From assembly GCA_902806275.1 (NCBI GenBank), contig CADCVY010000106.1, forward strand, positions 1 through 40,325: a stretch of DNA of 40,325 bases. The letters are read 5' to 3'. The notes under the pieces are model-generated. The model was given only the letters and a program-made list of their open reading frames with translations. It did no database searches and was not told where the DNA came from. The stretch's first letter is position 1, and every line of letters starts with the position of its first letter. A program made the translations under genes and the position numbers. This stretch comes from an uncultured Sphingomonas sp. GTDB lineage: Bacteria; Pseudomonadota; Alphaproteobacteria; Sphingomonadales; Sphingomonadaceae. Shown piece after piece: positions 40,166 through 40,325 of the stretch.

Positions 40166-40325
40166 CTAGAAGACGAAGTCGGCTCCGGTGAGATTGGCTT
40201 GCCCCAAGAGCACGATCCTCATGTCGGCTGCTTTGTCGCCGTTCACGTCGAGGAACACACTCGTGTATTCTTAGCAGCATCATAGAGGCTGTAACCTTCG
40301 CCGGCAGCGCCACTGAAGCTTTTCA
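40166..40325 (-). pseudogene. 3' end of an RTX/serralysin-type calcium-binding protein gene, frameshifted, cut by the window edge
   Basis: On the minus strand from the window edge the frame reads FSGAAGEGYSLYDAAKNT and then hits a stop. A one-base shift near 40268 continues TSVFLDVNGDKAADMRIVLLGQANLTGADFVF and ends at TAG (40166-40168). The joined sequence matches the C-terminal strand pattern of RTX/peptidase M10 C-terminal domains (F.G.AG......T.V..D.NGD..AD..I.L.G...L...DF). A single-base deletion near 40268, or a sequencing error, would explain it. The rest of the gene lies outside the window. The 220 nt between this and the FkbM fusion gene show no convincing gene. Confidence 0.6.

Overview
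The window comes from a GC-rich alphaproteobacterium, most likely a sphingomonad (Sphingomonadaceae). The reasons are gene content and style: many GTG and TTG starts, tightly overlapping genes, a large TonB-dependent receptor, an NDUFS4-like complex I subunit, HrpB, a class III alcohol dehydrogenase with S-formylglutathione hydrolase, and propionyl-CoA and CoA-aryl catabolism. No phage or transposase genes and no CRISPR array were seen.

Layout. 193-6676: tRNA-Thr, a minus-strand run rarA / TM-helix mechanosensitive-channel protein / DUF429-like nuclease, a YqjI-like PadR regulator behind a near-perfect palindrome, a GT4 glycosyltransferase and a hypoxanthine-DNA glycosylase. 6728-9064: three exported His/Met/Cys-rich proteins that look like a copper-handling set, then tRNA-Glu. 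9282-14424: the most unusual part. Four overlapping minus-strand genes encode a PqqD-like/HPr-kinase-like fusion, a PF14907-like nucleotidyltransferase, a phosphoribosyltransferase and a HAD hydrolase. A divergent unit encodes a small Tat-signal protein with a poly-Gly tract, TatA, TatB and a 46-codon stump of TatC. A decayed second copy of the Tat-leader motif lies just in front of the kinase. 14498-21066: a PepSY membrane protein, a broken wecB, complex I and DUF2061 proteins, hrpB, a polyprenyl diphosphate synthase and an M13 peptidase scrap.

21285-31022 is catabolic. Methylmalonyl-CoA mutase and propionyl-CoA carboxylase alpha subunit (propionyl-CoA to succinyl-CoA) are on the plus strand. 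On the minus strand is a coupled SDR / enoyl-CoA hydratase / acyl-CoA dehydrogenase / 33-residue membrane peptide / RidA / benzoate-CoA-ligase-like operon resembling 2-aminobenzoyl-CoA clusters. Three of these catabolic genes each carry a different palindromic repeat element inserted without breaking the reading frame, and a fourth element lies between genes. 31212-33592 is a glutathione-dependent formaldehyde detoxification operon (frmA, VOC protein, fghA). 33706-40325 holds a frameshifted TonB-C-like protein, a TonB-dependent receptor, a zinc-finger methyltransferase, a glycosyltransferase/FkbM fusion and the frameshifted 3' end of a probable RTX-type protein.

The window contains several broken genes (tatC, wecB, M13 peptidase, a tiny membrane protein, the TonB-C-like protein, the RTX-like end). 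Either the lineage is losing accessory functions here, or some single-base indels are assembly errors; read-level checks would decide.
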